From: Rhabditoides inermis
Taxonomy: Eukaryota; Nematoda; Chromadorea; Rhabditida; Rhabditidae
Assembly (NCBI GenBank): GCA_963966185.1
Contig: CAWZYM010000346.1
Coordinates: 437,001-501,000, forward strand
Direction of reading: 5' to 3'
Length of the DNA stretch: 64,000 nucleotides
A model generated the notes under the pieces. It did not search any database, was not told the origin of the DNA, and saw only the letters and a program-made list of their open reading frames with translations. Shown here in pieces: positions 58,454-64,000 of the stretch (positions are counted from its first letter, which is position 1; each line of letters starts with the position of its first letter). Position numbers and translations under genes: made by a program.

Positions 58454-60713
58454 GAGAGAGGCGCAGGTTTGTGTTAGTATTTGTAAACGTTTTATGCATG
58501 CGCTTTTGTTGAATTGGGTCAAGACAAACTTAATATCTTTACGCAAGTACTTTTTAACAGATAATTAGGTATTAATTAACAGTCGCCGCTTAGTGTAGTG
58601 GTTAGCGATGTTCGCTACTCGTTGGGTTGGGGGTTCGGTTGATCGTATGCTCGAATGAGTGAGTTCAAAGAAAGAGAAAGAAAAAGAGAAAAGAAACTTA
58701 TCTTAAATCAGTTCAATTAATCGTATTTTACGGTTATTCAATAATATACTCACCTATTTCGGGCGGTTTCGACTCTCCTTCACCGTCGCTCTGGAATTGC
58801 TCTGGGTCCTTGGAAATTATTGGCAGCAAGAAGTTGACGAATATCTAAATAAGCGAGTTGAGAGAGAGAGAGAGAGAGAGAGAGACGTAACAAGACCCAC
58901 ATAGGTATTGCAGTTGTCTCCGAAGCATCCCAGCTCATCCACAACTTCCAGTTTGCCTCTCTATAACTCTTATCAATTATCGATTAATGTTCCACACCTA
59001 CGTGGTAGATTTTTTTCTTGATACTTTTGAGAACCGGCTTGTAAACACGCTCAGTAGTTTTGTCGTTAACATTTGCGTGTTCAAAATTGACGGTCGAAAA
59101 GCGCTGACTCAATATATCCGACGCTAACGTGCTCCGAATAACAGGGAAACACCCAAACTCGAACTTCAACTCCTTATAGAACGTCCGTATTCCGCACACC
59201 TACAAAACAGTAATCACGGTATTCACTAGTTACAATATGATCACGCAATGGTAACTAGTTCAGAACTAAGTGATTAGCATCTGATCGATACAAATGTGAC
59301 ATAGCTGACCTCGTTTACACGGCAGACTGTGGTTGAATGGTTGGCGCGAGAACGTTTGGTCCACATCGATGAGCTATCAGCCATGGCTTGTGTTGTTTTG
59401 TATTTCCACGTCGCGTCGAGACATGCGTTTGATGGTGCCGCGTACGTTCCTGAACATCTATGAAGTCTTCTCGCTGTTTACACTACGCATGTTTTCCAGA
59501 CGTTTGCACACCTATACTATCATTCATTTTACCCCGCGTTTCTCACGATTTCTTGGAAATGATTCGTGAGCTAACAACTTTACCCGCAAATGCATCTTTC
59601 CTCGGCCCTATACCGGCACTGTTCAGTAGCGATAGTCCCCCTAATTTTGCTGATATTAGTATTGCAAATCCAAACTGTTATGAATCGCAAATGAGATTTA
59701 AGAAGAATCGCAAATGAGACTGTGAAATTGGAGATTACCTAATATTTACACAACATCTATCAACATAAATGTGTATCGATTACCTTCCTGATGTGTTGCT
59801 GAACTTATAAGAACTCTTGGGAATAGATTGATATATGACATATCTAAGAGTATCTGAAACAATACGTTTTCTTCATTTTTGTGAAGAAAAGTACATACTT
59901 TTTGACAGTGGATATTAGGGCAGCAACAAGTCAGCGTTGTACCTTTATTAATAGCGCACATATGATAGAGATATTTCATGTTAACAAGTGCTAAGGTAGG
60001 ACAATGTCCGAAGGAACTTTCAATTTTACCCGCGCTAAAAGTATTGTTCAAAATGAAATTAGACAATATTTATAATCAGAAGCATTACTTTTCATCCAGG
60101 TTACAACTCTAAACATTGTAAAATTAAAGTTTTCAGTAAACTATATCGCACCTGCACAGCAGCATAATATGCGACATTGCTCGGGCTTTTGGAAATCCAA
60201 AACTTGGTAGTGGATGAGACAACATCAAAATCGCCGTCTGAAAAAGATTCATAAAACTATTATTTGATGTTTAGGATGTGGATTTGAGTACAACTGTGAA
60301 CAAACTGTTTCATGACCGAAGGAAAAATGAAAGAAAAACGGTGCAAAAAAATTAAGAAATAAGAACATTAGTAAGATTATGAGATTGCAGGACATCGCAA
60401 TTACCTATTCCTGTCAAACATGATGTGCTGAGATTGAAGAGTTGTTCTATTCCGCTTTTCACCTCAAATGAACGGAGATCTTTCGCCCGATCATACTTCA
60501 AAGTCTCGTTCTGCGAAGTCTCTGAAAACGCGCAGGTTAAAGAGACAGGGGCCTATTTCTGAGGATTTTTGATCGTTTCTGCGTCACAAAACAGTTATTC
60601 AAAAACATGTTGAAAAAAGTTGTAATGTGCGCGCTGTTATCAGAAACGATCAGCTGACTGCTCTGAATGCATGTTTTCTAATTCCCGCCACTCTGCGCGT
60701 TCTCTCTCTCCCT

Positions 60714-60756
<43 letters not shown>

Positions 60757-60853
60757 ACTCACCGTCCTCTCCACTCAAACCGTTCCCTTCCACGGAGCCA
60801 CCGGCAGAGACGCAGAGGAGAAGTAGGAGGAGGGGCATCCAGCGGACCTTCAT
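57290..60853 (-). CDS. TFP-M4: type I membrane protein, inverted paralogue of TFP-M1
   Basis: Complete family member of 422 residues on -. Exons: 60853-60763, 60521-60405, 60237-60152, 60108-60089, 60034-59899, 59853-59784, 59449-59310, 59199-59002, 58960-58901, 58844-58754, 57788-57752, 57707-57646, 57567-57473, 57355-57290; phases all fit. Signal peptide MKVRWMPLLLLLLCVSAGG; module 1 ends TLTCCCPNIHCQK; module 2 contains VCGIRTFYKELKFEFGCF and closes DELGCFGDNCNTY; span YLALFLGVYFLFIYWLSF; tail ends KESFSE. Intron 13 uses a GC donor (CAG|GCGAGG). Intron 10 contains a 733-bp Helitron-like element and a tRNA-like sequence. Exons 1, 2 and 11-14 resemble M1 most, but exon 8 and the start of intron 10 resemble M3, which suggests gene conversion. 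Confidence 0.85.
57373..57462. repeat. Tract in TFP-M4 intron 13 (sense CT)
   Basis: GA on +, therefore CT in the TFP-M4 transcript, downstream of the transmembrane exon. Confidence 0.9.
57587..57642. repeat. Tract in TFP-M4 intron 12 (sense GA)
   Basis: CT/CCCT on +, therefore GA in the TFP-M4 transcript, upstream of the transmembrane exon. Confidence 0.9.
57832..58564 (-). mobile_element. Helitron-like non-autonomous element, 733 bp
   Basis: Read on -, it starts TTATCTGTTAAAAAGTACTT and ends with the GC hairpin and CTCTCTAA. It lies between host A and T in TFP-M4 intron 10; the paralogous TFP-M3 intron (AATTAATTAAAAACAATCAT, 54229-54254) shows the unoccupied site. About 105-bp perfect inverted arms occupy 58227-58330 and 58460-58564 around a short core with a (GA)n tract (58407-58460). 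The hairpin end and adjoining ~100 bp match the 14470 element. Confidence 0.8.
58583..58652 (+). repeat. tRNA-like SINE head candidate
   Basis: CTTAGTGTAGTGGTTAGCG fits the A box and GGGGGTTCGGTTGATC resembles a B box about 40 bp downstream. Located in TFP-M4 intron 10, antisense to the gene. Confidence 0.45.
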
Positions 60854-60970
60854 TGGGGGGAGAGAGGGAAGAGAATGACGACCGGACAAAGAACGACGCG
60901 AAATAGCAATGAGAAGGCTGGAAATATGCTGATGAGAGTGATCTTTGTCCGAAATCATCGGACACGTAGG
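60854..60970 (-). promoter_or_regulatory. Conserved leader/promoter block of TFP-M4
   Basis: On -, GATTTCGGACAAAGATCACT, CATCAGCATATTTCC, TTTCGCGTCG and CCGGTCGTCATTC match M1, M2 and M3. Confidence 0.65.
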
Positions 60971-63993
<3,023 letters not shown>

Positions 63994-64000
63994 GTCGGTA

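Overview
This is eukaryotic DNA, most likely from a free-living or parasitic nematode of the rhabditid/diplogastrid kind. The evidence is many 40-60 bp introns ending in TTTTCAG or TTTCAG, a nematode-type two-Ig receptor tyrosine kinase, class-3 lipases with a Cys-rich N-terminus, RTE- and CR1-like retrotransposons, Helitron-like elements and very many GA/CT microsatellites. The genus cannot be fixed from the sequence alone. Nearly all genes were rebuilt by hand from splice signals, reading phase and comparison between copies within the window.

Layout. 1-20 kb: a tandem array of three receptor tyrosine kinase (RTK) paralogues on the + strand. Copy A (2971-6003) is complete at 621 codons, provided one odd ATAAGT donor is spliced. 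Copy C (7665-9646) keeps only the secreted two-Ig half and runs into an array of 292-bp repeats. Copy B (13453-19504) is a recent duplicate of A, cut inside its membrane-span exon by a 3014-bp Helitron-like element. 19.8-24.6 kb: a small membrane-protein gene interrupted by a CR1/Jockey-like LINE, a TA-flanked MITE and an unrecognised acidic ORF. 25-29 kb: a complete secreted lipase gene on the - strand. 30.6-61 kb: a cluster of one unnamed type I membrane protein family, called TFP-M here. It has 14 exons, two cysteine modules of which the second carries the CCxxDxCN three-finger signature, one transmembrane exon and a short tail. There are three copies with all exons in phase, one with a 1-nt frameshift, one truncated copy and two exon-sized relics. 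Between them lie RTE retrotransposons, tRNA-like SINE candidates and two copies of a Ser/Thr-rich membrane protein. 61-64 kb: a second lipase in inverted orientation, cut by the window end.

The region from lipase 1 through TFP-M1 (27.4-37.8 kb) is mirrored by TFP-M4 plus lipase 2 (57.3-64 kb). A divergent lipase/receptor pair with a shared ~1.6-kb intergenic region was therefore duplicated in inverted orientation. The most notable observations are: (GA)n and (CT)n tracts flanking the transmembrane exon in every TFP-M copy with a complete 3' end; Helitron-like insertions that can be read against their empty sites; and a +1 G-to-A-type 5' splice site kept in two RTK copies.
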